Source of the DNA: Desulfobacteraceae bacterium
GTDB lineage: Bacteria; Desulfobacterota; DSM-4660; Desulfatiglandales; Desulfatiglandaceae
Assembly (NCBI GenBank): GCA_030589715.1
Contig: JAUUVE010000120.1
Span: 1-6,556 of the forward strand
Direction: 5' to 3'
Length of the DNA: 6,556 bases
The position numbers and the translations under genes were made by a program. Under the pieces are notes generated by a model, which saw nothing but the letters and a program-made list of their open reading frames with translations, was not told where the DNA came from and did no database searches. Shown here piece by piece: positions 1-5,334 of the stretch. Numbering within the stretch: position 1 is the stretch's first letter; each line of letters starts with the position of its first letter.

Positions 1-153
1 ACCATAATACTACATATTGTGGCTGGTTGAGTCAAGTGGATACCCCGTTATAATTATAATACTGGTTCCAAAATTCATAATGCCTGCCAATAGCCAGAAA
101 TACGACGATTTCAGCATACTAAACCAAATACTCACGATCTTGCAACTGTTAAA

Positions 154-170
154 ATTGAATGCTATGCATT
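154..170 (-). terminator. weak terminator-like hairpin after the amidohydrolase gene
   Basis: Read on the minus strand, 16 bases after the amidohydrolase stop codon there is an inverted repeat AATGC-ATA-GCATT (158-170) followed by CAATTTT. The stem is only 5 bp and A/T-rich and the loop is 3 nt, so this is at best a weak intrinsic terminator. The remaining bases 1-153 are A/T-rich, contain a short TATAATTATA palindrome (50-59) and show no gene that I can recognise. Confidence 0.25.
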
Positions 171-185
171 GAAAGGGATTCAGGC

Positions 186-1796
186 CTACGGCCCATCGTG
201 CACTATCTTGCCGCCCACAACGGTCATTTTTACCTGACAGCCAGGGATTTCCTCCGGCCGCAACCCCATGGGGTCTTTATCCAGCACCACAAAGTCGGCC
301 GTTTTTCCCTCCTTCAGGGTTCCCCGCATCTCTTCCTCAAAAGAAAAATAGGCCGCCTCCCGGGTGTAAAGCTCAAAGGCCTGTTTTGCGGTGATGGACT
401 CCGAGGGTCCGAACTCCTTGCCGCTCGCTGTCCTTCGGCAGATGGCGTCTCGAACGCCAATGAGAGGATTGGGTTCCGCCACGGGACAATCGGAAGAGAG
501 GGCGAATTTGATCTTTCGTTTCAAAAACGTTCCAAAACGATAGAGATCTTGAGACCGGTCCGGTCCGTAGGCCTCGATGAATCCATCGCCGAGAAGCGAG
601 AAAAAATTGGCCTGGCTGGTAATGTACAGATCCAGATCTTCCACCCTGTCGATCTGAGAGGGGGTGAGATTTCCGGCATGGACAATATGATGGCGCATTG
701 GATTGCCTTTTGCGATGATCTGCTCGAAGGCCTTGAGGAGCATATCCAGGGCGCGATCTCCCTGGGCATGAACAGAAATTTGGTATCCGGCCCCATCAAA
801 TTTCTGAATTTCCCGGCTGATCCCATCCTGATCGTAATTCAAGATTCCTGTCCCACCACCCCCTCCGGCAAAGGGCTCAAACACGGCCGCGGTTCTGCTG
901 CTCATCCCTCCATCAAGGAATATCTTGACGGCCCCCATCTTGACCCATTCCGAACCGAACCCGCGATCAATGCCTGCGGCCATGAAGGGATCGGCCCAGA
1001 GGTTTAGGATGTAAGCAGTTAGACGGAACGGGAAGCGCCCGGAATCTGCAACTTCCTGGTAGGTTCGAAGGGTCAGGGCATCAACAAATGGGTCATGGGC
1101 ACCCACAAGGCCGAGGCTATGGTAGTGCGCCGCGCATCGAATCATCATCTCACATCTTGCCTCTTTGTCGTATTCGCTCATCATCTTCATATAGATTGAA
1201 GGAGTGTCGAAGAACAGGGGTCCCATAAAAGCCGATTCACTCAAGATTCCATTTGGGTCGCCGTTTGCATCTCTGAGTATCTTTCCTCCGGGCGGGTCAG
1301 GGGTCTTTTTTGTAAAGCCCAGTTCCTTTAAGGCGAGGGTATTGACCACGGCTCCGTGAACAGACACATGAACGAGGCAAATGGGATGTTTTTTTGTCGC
1401 CCTGTCCAGGTCATCTTTGGTCAGATCCTTGTTGTCGTCGAGCAAATAAGGCGCATACCCCCAACCCATAATCCATTTCCCAGACGGGGTATTTGCCTCC
1501 TTGGCGCGCAAGGCCTCTAGCAGGTCCTCTCCTCGCACACATCCGGCCGCGGGTCGGCAATCTGCCTGGTCGGTCAGCAATGCATACAGGCAGAAATGGT
1601 TATGAGTATCGATGAGACCCGGAAGTAAAGTTTGCCCTTTGAGGTCGATAACCTTTGTTGCAGGTTCGGCCAATTTCTCGACCTCGGCTCTCCTCCCCAC
1701 CCGGTAAATCCTGCCGAATTGCACGGCCAGGGCCTCCGCCCTGGGGCTCGCTTCCTCCATGGTAAGGATGTTTCCGTTTTTAAAAATTGTCTCCAT
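186..1796 (-). CDS. YtcJ-like metal-dependent amidohydrolase (Amidohydro_3 family)
   Basis: This is a cytosolic hydrolase of the amidohydrolase superfamily, YtcJ/Amidohydro_3 branch (relatives include N-substituted formamide deformylase). Members cleave amide or related C-N bonds, and the substrate here cannot be read from sequence. The 536 residues match the family's usual 520-560. Visible motifs are the N-terminal beta-sandwich start (NGNILTM), the metal-binding PGLIDTHNH (His65, His67), SVHGAVVNT around His148, VKIFLDGG with Lys291, SVHAQGDRA (His343), HHIVHAG (His373) and SSDCPVAEPNP with the catalytic-type Asp436. The C-terminal part ends in the usual GTLKEGKTADFVVLDKDP and VVGGKIV return to the sandwich. 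A Gly run lies at 311-317. The ATG at 1796 has a strong GGAGGGG ribosome site 4-5 bases upstream. No signal peptide is seen. It lies 28 bp downstream of a truncated aminotransferase gene on the same strand, which suggests a former amine or amide catabolic operon (inference). Confidence 0.93.
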   Translation of the reverse strand: METIFKNGNILTMEEASPRAEALAVQFGRIYRVGRRAEVEKLAEPATKVIDLKGQTLLPGLIDTHNHFCLYALLTDQADCRPAAGCVRGEDLLEALRAKEANTPSGKWIMGWGYAPYLLDDNKDLTKDDLDRATKKHPICLVHVSVHGAVVNTLALKELGFTKKTPDPPGGKILRDANGDPNGILSESAFMGPLFFDTPSIYMKMMSEYDKEARCEMMIRCAAHYHSLGLVGAHDPFVDALTLRTYQEVADSGRFPFRLTAYILNLWADPFMAAGIDRGFGSEWVKMGAVKIFLDGGMSSRTAAVFEPFAGGGGGTGILNYDQDGISREIQKFDGAGYQISVHAQGDRALDMLLKAFEQIIAKGNPMRHHIVHAGNLTPSQIDRVEDLDLYITSQANFFSLLGDGFIEAYGPDRSQDLYRFGTFLKRKIKFALSSDCPVAEPNPLIGVRDAICRRTASGKEFGPSESITAKQAFELYTREAAYFSFEEEMRGTLKEGKTADFVVLDKDPMGLRPEEIPGCQVKMTVVGGKIVHDGP

Positions 1797-1824
1797 TTGT
1801 ACCCCTCCAATCGGACTTTCTAAG

Positions 1825-2037
1825 CTATGCCAGCCAGTGCCCGACTGAGACCGTCAGCACTCCGCCGAAGAAAGCGAGGTAGCGGTTGCCTTCAATGTCC
1901 CAAAGGTAGTGGTCCTTGGCCCTGGCAACGATCAGGGGGTGGTCATCGTAAAAAGGCGTAACAGCGGGAAAAATGTACTCTTTGTATCGTTTGAAGATTG
2001 TCTTAGTTGCATCAGTCACCATGATTTGTGTCATCAT
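1825..2037 (-). pseudogene. N-terminal remnant of a class III (PLP) aminotransferase
   Basis: About 70 codons encode the characteristic start of class III aminotransferases (the AGXT2/4-aminobutyrate/omega-amino acid type): an N-terminal helix (IFKRYKEYIFPAVTPFY), then ARAKDHYLWDIEGNRYLAFFGG and LTVSVGH. In intact members of about 430-450 residues, VGH is followed by CHPEV and the whole PLP domain. Here it reads WLA and then TAG, so the PLP-binding Lys domain is missing. Another 28 bp leads to the amidohydrolase ATG. The 5' end looks intact: a GCGGAG site at 2043-2048 precedes GTG/ATG/ATG at 2040, 2037 and 2034, of which 2037 or 2034 has the best spacing (5 or 8 nt). The simplest reading is a deletion that removed about 85 percent of the gene and stopped just short of the amidohydrolase ribosome site. 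The short peptide may still be translated as a leader, but it cannot be an active transaminase. Confidence 0.85.
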
Positions 2038-2235
2038 CACATCTCCGCATTTGAAGGGAGGCCTCTATTTCGAGGATTGAAATTTGAGCCTGACCCCGTA
2101 CCATCTTCCGGAGCTACCCCAGTTAAATGCGCTGCGCTGTCACAAGAGTGAATTTCACGTGATAAACGGGACAACCGCAGAAATCGGGAAAAATAACAGT
2201 TTTCGTTTAGACACTATTTATTTGGGTGTGCTTTC

Positions 2236-2279
2236 CACAGGGTAGCTTTTTTATATGGTTGGATAACCATACCCTTGTG
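2236..2279. repeat. nested imperfect inverted repeat
   Basis: The outer arms are CACAGGGTA (2236-2244) and TACCCTTGTG (2270-2279), complementary apart from one bulged T. Inside lies a second perfect repeat, TATGGTT-GGAT-AACCATA (2254-2271). The two stems share bases 2270-2271, so they could form alternative structures. The inner repeat also contains the candidate minus-strand -10 box. It could be an operator or a leader hairpin. No specific regulator can be named. Confidence 0.5.
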
Positions 2280-2294
2280 AATTAGTAAAATCAA
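2266..2294 (-). promoter_or_regulatory. candidate sigma70-type promoter for the aminotransferase remnant/amidohydrolase unit
   Basis: On the minus strand TTGATT (2294-2289) and TATGGT (2271-2266) are separated by 17 nt, each matching 4 of 6 consensus positions. Transcription would begin near 2259, giving a leader of about 220 nt. The -10 box lies inside an inverted repeat, and a 17-bp palindrome sits just upstream of the -35 box, both of which would suit regulated expression. The match to consensus is modest, so this is a candidate only. Confidence 0.3.
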
Positions 2295-2299
2295 GTCAT

Positions 2300-2316
2300 A
2301 TATTCCATTGGAATAT
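2300..2316. repeat. perfect 17-bp palindrome, possible operator
   Basis: The arms ATATTCCA and TGGAATAT are perfectly complementary around a single central T. The centre is about 49 bp upstream of the start predicted for the candidate promoter at 2266-2294, where an activator or a dimeric regulator could bind. On the plus strand the palindrome is followed by TCAC and eight T residues, which resembles a terminator, but no plus-strand gene precedes it. Confidence 0.5.
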
Positions 2317-2372
2317 TCACTTTTTTTTGGCTTTCAGTCTAAGGAGCTAGAGTTGGTGAAAATGTTGAGATC

Positions 2373-2395
2373 AAAAACGGTTTCTGAATGAATCC
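2373..2395 (-). terminator. candidate intrinsic terminator of pgeF
   Basis: On the minus strand, about 100 bases after the pgeF stop codon, the stem GG-A-TTC / GAA-A-CC (one A-A mismatch, loop ATTCA) is followed by G and TTTTT. The stem is short, so efficiency is uncertain, but its position between pgeF and the next candidate promoter fits. Confidence 0.4.
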
Positions 2396-2496
2396 TTTGG
2401 CGCCGGCATCAAGTATATAGTTGGGGGACGTAGTTGACTATATTGACTTGGTGTCATCGCTTCTTCTCAGCTGCAGTGGTAATGTCAAAACAGAGA

Positions 2497-3213
2497 CTAG
2501 ACCAGCATGGCAACAGTGGCGAATCGTCCGGTCTTTCCCTCTCCCCTATAGGAGTAAAAGAGGTCGGTCCTGCACCGGGTGCAGATGCCGGCAACCTGGA
2601 TATTCTCATCCCTTACTCCTGCCTCCACCAATTGCCAGCAGCTTATGGCCCACAGATCAAAGTAATTTTTGCGGACCATGAAGTGCTCAAAGCCTTTGGG
2701 GAATATCTGCCTGTAGCTTACGAATTCAGAACAGCAGGGACCCAGGGAAGGGCCGATAGCCGCCAGGAGGTCTTTCGCTTTACAATCAAACTCCTTGCTC
2801 ATGCGGGCTATTACCCGGCCCAGGATATTGCGGACATTCCCCCGCCAGCCGCAGTGGACATTGGCCAACACCCTTTTCCCAGGGTCGAAGATTATGACGC
2901 CCTGGCAGTCGGCCTGTTTGACCATGAGGGCAACATGGGGGATCTCTGTTATGATGGCATCTGCAGGGGGGGTGCTGTCCGGGCCTTCCACACACTCTTT
3001 TCCCAGGACCACGATTTCCGTGCCGTGGGACTGGTTCATGAATCTCAGGCGCACCGCACCTATGGTATTCTTGATCTTAGACAGATTCCCGGTCACATAC
3101 TCGGGAAGATCACCCACACTGTAGCTTGTGTTGAGGCTGTGAAAAGGGGGGGCACTTTCACCACCACGGCGCGTAAAGACACCGTGTACAAGGTGGGGAT
3201 TTGCGGAAAGCAT
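2497..3213 (-). CDS. pgeF: PgeF/YfiH-family laccase-domain protein (peptidoglycan editing factor, polyphenol oxidase family)
   Basis: This is a cytosolic protein of the PgeF (YfiH, DUF152) family. Members have been described as Cu-oxidases and as editing enzymes that remove wrongly incorporated L-Ser from peptidoglycan precursors; purine nucleoside activity is reported for relatives. From the ATG at 3213 it has 238 residues, close to E. coli YfiH (243). Visible motifs are HGVFTRRGG, FHSLN, NQSHG (metal-type His63), QADC (Cys103), VHCGWRG (His120), AAIGPSLGPCC, ICTRC and the C-terminal GRFATVAM. The start is unresolved. The same frame is open to a TTG at 3369, with an ATG at 3348, but both lie inside the SRP RNA 3' arm, and a terminator-like hairpin separates them from the core. 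Against 3213, family resemblance seems to begin about 7 residues earlier (RYFQYP), no usual start codon is available there, and no good ribosome site precedes 3213. The family assignment itself is secure. Confidence 0.9.
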   Translation of the reverse strand: MLSANPHLVHGVFTRRGGESAPPFHSLNTSYSVGDLPEYVTGNLSKIKNTIGAVRLRFMNQSHGTEIVVLGKECVEGPDSTPPADAIITEIPHVALMVKQADCQGVIIFDPGKRVLANVHCGWRGNVRNILGRVIARMSKEFDCKAKDLLAAIGPSLGPCCSEFVSYRQIFPKGFEHFMVRKNYFDLWAISCWQLVEAGVRDENIQVAGICTRCRTDLFYSYRGEGKTGRFATVAMLV

Positions 3214-3268
3214 AGGGTATTGGAAGTATCTTATCCCTCTATTTAGCCAAAGGAGGTCAGACAGGTTT

Positions 3269-3298
3269 AGTATGCGGGTTTTTGAGGAATTGTGTAAA
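3269..3298 (-). promoter_or_regulatory. pgeF: candidate promoter for pgeF
   Basis: On the minus strand TTTACA (5 of 6 to the -35 consensus, 3298-3293) and CATACT (4 of 6, 3274-3269) are spaced by 18 nt. It directly follows the SRP RNA terminator and would give a leader of roughly 50 nt to the ATG at 3213, supporting a pgeF transcript separate from the SRP RNA. The evidence is consensus matching only. Confidence 0.3.
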
Positions 3299-3316
3299 AA
3301 GACAAGAGATGCTTGA
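3295..3316 (-). terminator. candidate intrinsic terminator of the SRP RNA
   Basis: On the minus strand, about 18 bases after the end of the SRP RNA closing helix, GTCAAG and CTTGTC form a short stem (4 bp plus an outer pair across one mismatch) with loop CATCT, followed at once by TTTTT. It is weak in stem but well placed. It lies inside the long form of the pgeF frame, which argues against that long form. Confidence 0.45.
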
Positions 3317-3334
3317 CGGGAATTTTCTTGGGGT

Positions 3335-3609
3335 CCTTGGTCGTGCATCCTTATTTGAACCGTGACCAAGAAGGCCTCGCCATCGGGAGAAATGAGATAG
3401 ATCCCATCACGACACAGACTCTCTTACTTACCGCTGCTTCCTCCCGGATCTGACGGGGTTCATAAGGGCCTGTCACGTGAGGTCCAGCTCCTCTCCAAAG
3501 ACAGCAAAGGTTCAACTCGAATCAAGGATCTCCTAAAGGATTTTCAACCCCGCATGAGCGGATTTCGGGTTACAGGGCACCGCTAGCTCCCCGTCTAGCA
3601 CGACCAAGG
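3335..3609 (-). ncRNA. ffs: signal recognition particle RNA, bacterial large type with Alu domain
   Basis: This is the RNA scaffold of the signal recognition particle, which binds Ffh and targets nascent membrane and secreted proteins to FtsY and SecYEG. On the minus strand the 5' part (3605-3543) has the hallmark Alu-domain order: GTGCTAG, GGGGAGCTAGCGG, TGCCCTGTAACCC, GAAATCCGC, GCGGGGTTGAA. The apical SRP54-binding hairpin at 3454-3431 reads GTCAGATCC, loop GGGA, then GGAAGCAGCGG. The ends pair perfectly: CCTTGGTCGTGC at the 5' end (3609-3598) with GCACGACCAAGG at the 3' end (3346-3335), 12 bp. Internal pairing supports a long helix: TCACGTGACAG (3480-3470) with CTGTGTCGTGA (3417-3407), 9 of 11 paired; GCTGTC with GATGGC; CTTAT with GTAAG. 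About 275 nt agrees with the Bacillus-type RNA (271 nt) and not with the 114-nt 4.5S RNA of E. coli. The exact mature ends are not known; the 5' end could lie near 3604. Confidence 0.95.
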
Positions 3610-3637
3610 GTTTTAGAGACTTGTCAGCCTATATCAA
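3610..3637 (-). promoter_or_regulatory. candidate promoter for the SRP RNA
   Basis: On the minus strand TTGATA (5 of 6, 3637-3632) and TAAAAC (4 of 6, 3615-3610) are 16 nt apart and overlap the last codons and stop of the HU/IHF-like gene. Transcription would start around 3603-3605, at or just inside the closing helix of the SRP RNA. The alternative is processing from a transcript that starts at the promoter of the upstream gene. Confidence 0.4.
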
Positions 3638-3902
3638 CCTTTTCTTTGAGCTCCTTGCCCACCTTGAAAAAGGGGAGTTTCTTGGGTGCTACCTCTATCA
3701 CCTCGCCTGTCTTGGGGTTCCTCCCCTTGTAACCATCATATTGTCTTACCTTAAAGCTGCCGAGTCCTCTGATCTCCACCCTTTCGCCTCCTATGAGGGC
3801 CTTTTCCATGTCTCCGAAGACCGTATTGACCACCTCTTCGGCCCTCTTAATGGGCAGATTCTCCTCTTTGGAAAGGGCTTCTATCAATTGAGATTTGTTC
3901 AT
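3624..3902 (-). CDS. HU/IHF-family DNA-binding protein
   Basis: This is a small nucleoid-associated protein that bends DNA as a homo- or heterodimer. At 92 residues it has the normal family length and architecture: an N-terminal helical dimerisation part (MNKSQLIEALSKEENLPIKR, residues 1-34), the beta hinge VEIRGLGSF (42-50), and the DNA-gripping arm with GRNPKTGE (60-67). The intercalating proline is Pro63. It ends with KKLPFFKVGKELKEKV (74-89). HU and IHF subunits cannot be told apart with certainty by eye. The arm and C-terminus resemble the proteins often called IHF beta-like in deltaproteobacteria, so no symbol is given. The ATG at 3902 has AGAGGAAG at a good distance, and a strong promoter candidate lies 58 bp upstream. 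The SRP RNA gene begins about 14 bp after the stop codon, and hisC is divergent. Confidence 0.95.
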   Translation of the reverse strand: MNKSQLIEALSKEENLPIKRAEEVVNTVFGDMEKALIGGERVEIRGLGSFKVRQYDGYKGRNPKTGEVIEVAPKKLPFFKVGKELKEKVDIG

Positions 3903-3959
3903 GGGCTTCCTCTTTCAAATAAGGGGGAACAATTGAAACGGCTACCTGGGTACGCGACA

Positions 3960-3988
3960 AAAATAGCCGATCGGATTTCCCAAGTCAA
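3960..3988 (-). promoter_or_regulatory. promoter of the HU/IHF-like gene
   Basis: On the minus strand TTGACT (5 of 6, 3988-3983), a 17-nt spacer and TATTTT (4 of 6, 3965-3960) form a good sigma70-type promoter. Transcription would begin near 3953, leaving a leader of about 50 nt before the ATG at 3902. It could also supply readthrough transcription of the SRP RNA. Confidence 0.55.
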
Positions 3989-4154
3989 GATCAAAATCGG
4001 GCAAAAAAGCATGAGACCGGAGAAAAACTTCTGCGCCTCCCTGGCAGATGTCCGCCCCCTCAGTTAAGGTACGATTCATGGGGGGGATGATACGGAAAAT
4101 AGATCCCTGGCTCCTTTGGCAGGCAGGGGGCTAATGCTCTGGCCCCTAACGGGG

Positions 4155-4183
4155 TTTACTTTTCTCGGGCCTTGAGTTATAAG
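4155..4183 (+). promoter_or_regulatory. promoter candidate for hisC-cmk with an overlapping inverted repeat
   Basis: TTTACT (4155-4160) and TATAAG (5 of 6, 4178-4183) are 17 nt apart, giving a start near 4190 and a leader of about 37 nt. An inverted repeat GGCCTT-GAGTTAT-AAGGCC (4168-4186) straddles the -10 box. It could be an operator or simply a chance hairpin. No histidine-rich leader peptide is visible. Confidence 0.5.
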
Positions 4184-4226
4184 GCCTGAGATTTTGTACA
4201 CTGAAAAGGTGATAAGGGCTGCTACC

Positions 4227-5330
4227 ATGAAAAAGCTGATCCGACAGGGGATAGAGGATCTGGTCCCCTATCCCCCTGGAAAACCAATAGAGGAACTTGA
4301 AAGGGAACTGGGTATAGAAGGGTCAATCAAACTGGCCTCCAATGAAAACCCATTGGGGCCATCTCCCCTGGCGGCGAGCGCCATCAAGGATAAGGTGCAC
4401 ACCCTTAACCGCTATCCGGATGGAAGCGGGTACTACCTCAAGGAAAAGATTGCTGAGAAGTGTAAGGTCCCCGCCGATCAGATCATACTGGGGAATGGCT
4501 CAAATGAGTTGATCGAACTATTGATTCGAACATTTCTGTCTACGGGGGAGCATGCAGTCCAGGCCTTTCCTACCTTCCTCGTATATGAAAAGATCGTAAA
4601 AGGGGCTGGAGGCAGAATGAGCTCGGTCCCCCTTCTTTCAGATTTCAGGATAGATTTGGAGGGGATCTCCAGGGCAATCACTCCTGAGACCAAGATCGTT
4701 TTTATCAATAACCCGAATAACCCGACCGGTTCTGCCATTTCAAAGGGGGAGATGACCGGTTTCCTGAGCGAGATTCCGGACGATGTCATAGTGGCACTTG
4801 ATGAGGCCTATATAGAGTTCGTCACGGATGATTCGGTTTCCAGGGGTCTTGAACTATTGGAGGGGCGCCCATTATTGTTCGTCCTGAGGACCTTTTCAAA
4901 GCTATACGGCCTAGCCGGGCTCAGGATAGGTTACGGGTTTGGATCCAGGGAAATGATTGAATATATGAATCGTGTGAGGCAGCCCTTTAACGCCAATGCC
5001 CTGGCGCAGGCGGCTGCCACTGCGGCAATGGACGACTCCGAATTTATCTCCCGGACTCTAAGAGTCGTAAGGGAGGGTCTCCAATACCTGTACCAAAGAC
5101 TTGAGGAACTGGGTATCGAGTATGTCCCCACCCAGGCCAATTTTTTCTTGATTAAGGTGCCAATCGGTGGAAAGAAGACCTACGAACTGATGCTGAGGGA
5201 AGGGGTTATAGTAAGGGCAATGGATAGCTTCGGGCTTCCGGACTATATTCGGATAAATGTGGGGTTGCAGGAAGAGAATGAGAGGTTTATCAGGACGCTC
5301 AGCAAGGTATTGGCCGGGCATCCGGGTTAG
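4227..5330 (+). CDS. hisC: histidinol-phosphate aminotransferase
   Basis: This is a PLP-dependent class I/II aminotransferase that converts imidazole acetol-phosphate and glutamate to L-histidinol phosphate and 2-oxoglutarate in cytosolic histidine synthesis. From the ATG at 4227 it has 367 residues, normal for HisC. Motifs in order are the typical start VPYPPGKPIEELERELG, LASNENPLGPSP, NRYPDGSGYYLKEKIA, LGNGSNELIELLIRTF, NNPNNPTG (Asn165), DEAYIEF (Asp192, Tyr195), RTFSKLYGLAGLRIGYG with the PLP Schiff-base Lys225 and phosphate-contacting Arg233, and YIRINVG with substrate-carboxylate Arg342. ATG 4227 is chosen over the in-frame TTG at 4194 because AAGGG lies 8 nt upstream and the family start fits. 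cmk begins 4 bp after its stop, so the two are probably cotranscribed and coupled. No other his gene is present here, so histidine genes appear scattered. A broader role with aromatic or other 2-oxo acids is possible for some HisC-like enzymes. Confidence 0.93.
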   Translation: MKKLIRQGIEDLVPYPPGKPIEELERELGIEGSIKLASNENPLGPSPLAASAIKDKVHTLNRYPDGSGYYLKEKIAEKCKVPADQIILGNGSNELIELLIRTFLSTGEHAVQAFPTFLVYEKIVKGAGGRMSSVPLLSDFRIDLEGISRAITPETKIVFINNPNNPTGSAISKGEMTGFLSEIPDDVIVALDEAYIEFVTDDSVSRGLELLEGRPLLFVLRTFSKLYGLAGLRIGYGFGSREMIEYMNRVRQPFNANALAQAAATAAMDDSEFISRTLRVVREGLQYLYQRLEELGIEYVPTQANFFLIKVPIGGKKTYELMLREGVIVRAMDSFGLPDYIRINVGLQEENERFIRTLSKVLAGHPG

Positions 5331-5334
5331 TGAT

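Larger units (their letters stand above)
2041..2496. other. gene-free spacer, A/T-rich, with inverted repeats
   Basis: No reading frame in these 456 bases resembles a known protein. The stretch holds a terminator-like hairpin for pgeF (2373-2395), a candidate minus-strand promoter for the aminotransferase remnant and amidohydrolase (2266-2294), three inverted repeats (2236-2279, 2300-2316, 2415-2443), a short palindromic patch GTGAATTTCACGTGA (2148-2162), and at 2071-2100 a motif like those I associate with IS200-like/RAYT element ends. Its higher A/T content contrasts with the flanking genes. With the truncated gene beside it, this suggests that the region has been rearranged. Confidence 0.6.
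3903..4226. other. divergent promoter region between the HU/IHF-like gene and hisC
   Basis: These 324 bases have no convincing gene. They hold the minus-strand promoter candidate at 3960-3988 and the plus-strand one at 4155-4183. Between them are short G/C-rich inverted segments (GGGGG at 4127-4131, CCCC at 4143-4146, GGGG at 4151-4154) that could pair in two alternative ways. The middle part, 3990-4120, shows nothing I can name. Confidence 0.6.

Noticed and set aside
159..1007. Long plus-strand open frame of 282 codons
   Set aside because: It lies wholly antisense to the amidohydrolase, whose motifs and ribosome site are clear; the plus-strand translation shows no family resemblance.
2296..2330. 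Palindrome followed by eight T residues as a plus-strand terminator
   Set aside because: No plus-strand gene precedes it, so I kept the palindrome as a possible operator instead.
2434..3246. Plus-strand open frame of 270 codons opposite pgeF
   Set aside because: It is the antisense shadow of pgeF; the minus strand carries all conserved PgeF motifs.
3249..3314. AAAGGAGG on the plus strand followed by a short frame from ATG 3272
   Set aside because: The frame is only about 14 codons, the spacing to the ATG is about 15 nt, and the region is explained by the pgeF upstream sequence and the SRP RNA terminator.
3621..4067. Plus-strand open frame of 148 codons across the HU/IHF-like gene and the divergent promoter region
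   Set aside because: Its first part is antisense to the HU/IHF-like gene and the rest runs through promoter sequence, with no recognisable domain.
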